From Candidatus Poseidoniales archaeon (GTDB lineage: Archaea > Thermoplasmatota > Poseidoniia > Poseidoniales > Poseidoniaceae), in the NCBI GenBank assembly GCA_003602665.1, contig QQSG01000143.1, positions 8,492 to 15,472 of the forward strand: a stretch of DNA of 6,981 nucleotides, written 5' to 3'. Each line of letters opens with the position of its first letter. Within the stretch, counting starts at the first letter, position 1. The position numbers and the translations under genes were made by a program. The notes beneath the pieces are model-generated. The model was not told the DNA's origin and did no database searches. It was given only the letters and a program-made list of their open reading frames with translations. Shown in pieces: positions 6,785 to 6,981 of the stretch.

Positions 6785-6981
6785 ATGAAGGCAAGTATCG
6801 TAGATGGATGGCCAAAAGGGAACAGTATCAAGATCCTCGTTGAAGGAACTGATGCTGCACAAGTAAACGCACTACGTCGTGCTATTATGGCAGACGTACC
6901 GAAGATGGCTATCAGCAAAGTAATGTTTACTCTCGGAGTAAACCAAGACAACAACCGTGGAGAAATCTTCGAATCGGTCAA
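6785..6981 (+). CDS. rpoD: DNA-directed RNA polymerase subunit D (Rpo3), N-terminal part
   Basis: RpoD corresponds to bacterial alpha N-terminal domain and eukaryotic Rpb3. With subunit L it forms the platform on which archaeal RNA polymerase assembles. Only 65 complete residues are present before the right edge. They include the hallmark NALRRAIMADVPKMAI (28-43), matching the family's assembly helix, followed by the strand VMFTLGVNQDNN. The Shine-Dalgarno GGAGG (6773-6777) lies seven bases before ATG 6785. The position after rps11 is the conserved archaeal gene order. The iron-sulfur or related insert domain, if present, would be beyond the edge. Confidence 0.95.
   Translation, partial: MKASIVDGWPKGNSIKILVEGTDAAQVNALRRAIMADVPKMAISKVMFTLGVNQDNNRGEIFESV

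Overview
The window looks like a piece of a euryarchaeal chromosome. Two things show this: the large subunit (DP2) of the archaea-specific family D DNA polymerase on the minus strand, and the archaeal block S13-S4-S11-RNA polymerase subunit D on the plus strand. Mid-range base composition, Shine-Dalgarno sites of the GGAGGTGA type, a divergent DP2 and an acidic-tailed S4 together suggest an uncultured marine Thermoplasmatota archaeon (Marine Group II / Poseidoniales-like). That lineage call is inference and no search was run.

Layout. Positions 1-3086 (minus) hold about 1,029 residues of DP2, read codon by codon without an internal stop. The gene runs off the left edge just before its catalytic DGDxD region. 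Positions 3087-3273 are the divergent spacer between DP2 and the plus-strand genes. Positions 3274-3867 encode orotate phosphoribosyltransferase (pyrE). It is followed with almost no gap by a SAM-dependent methyltransferase with a THUMP-like C-terminus (3877-5151), whose Shine-Dalgarno overlaps the pyrE stop codon. A short spacer (5152-5239) carries a TATA-like box. The ribosomal/transcription operon then runs to the right edge: rps13 (5240-5710), rps4 (5724-6386), rps11 (6386-6769) and the start of rpoD (6785 to the edge). Gaps are 13 and 15 bases, and rps4 and rps11 overlap by one base.

How the parts fit together. The right third is the conserved archaeal operon that makes three small-subunit proteins and an RNA polymerase assembly subunit. 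The left part pairs a replication gene with a divergently transcribed pair, a pyrimidine-synthesis gene and a probable RNA methyltransferase. I see no tRNA or rRNA gene, CRISPR array, mobile element or long repeat.

I found no convincing new multi-gene system. The points most worth checking are departures inside known proteins: a long helical/acidic expansion and a reduced cysteine set in DP2, an altered catalytic loop in PyrE, and the tight pyrE-methyltransferase junction. Statements about reference proteins (for example Pyrococcus furiosus DP2 and S11, Salmonella OPRT) are from memory.
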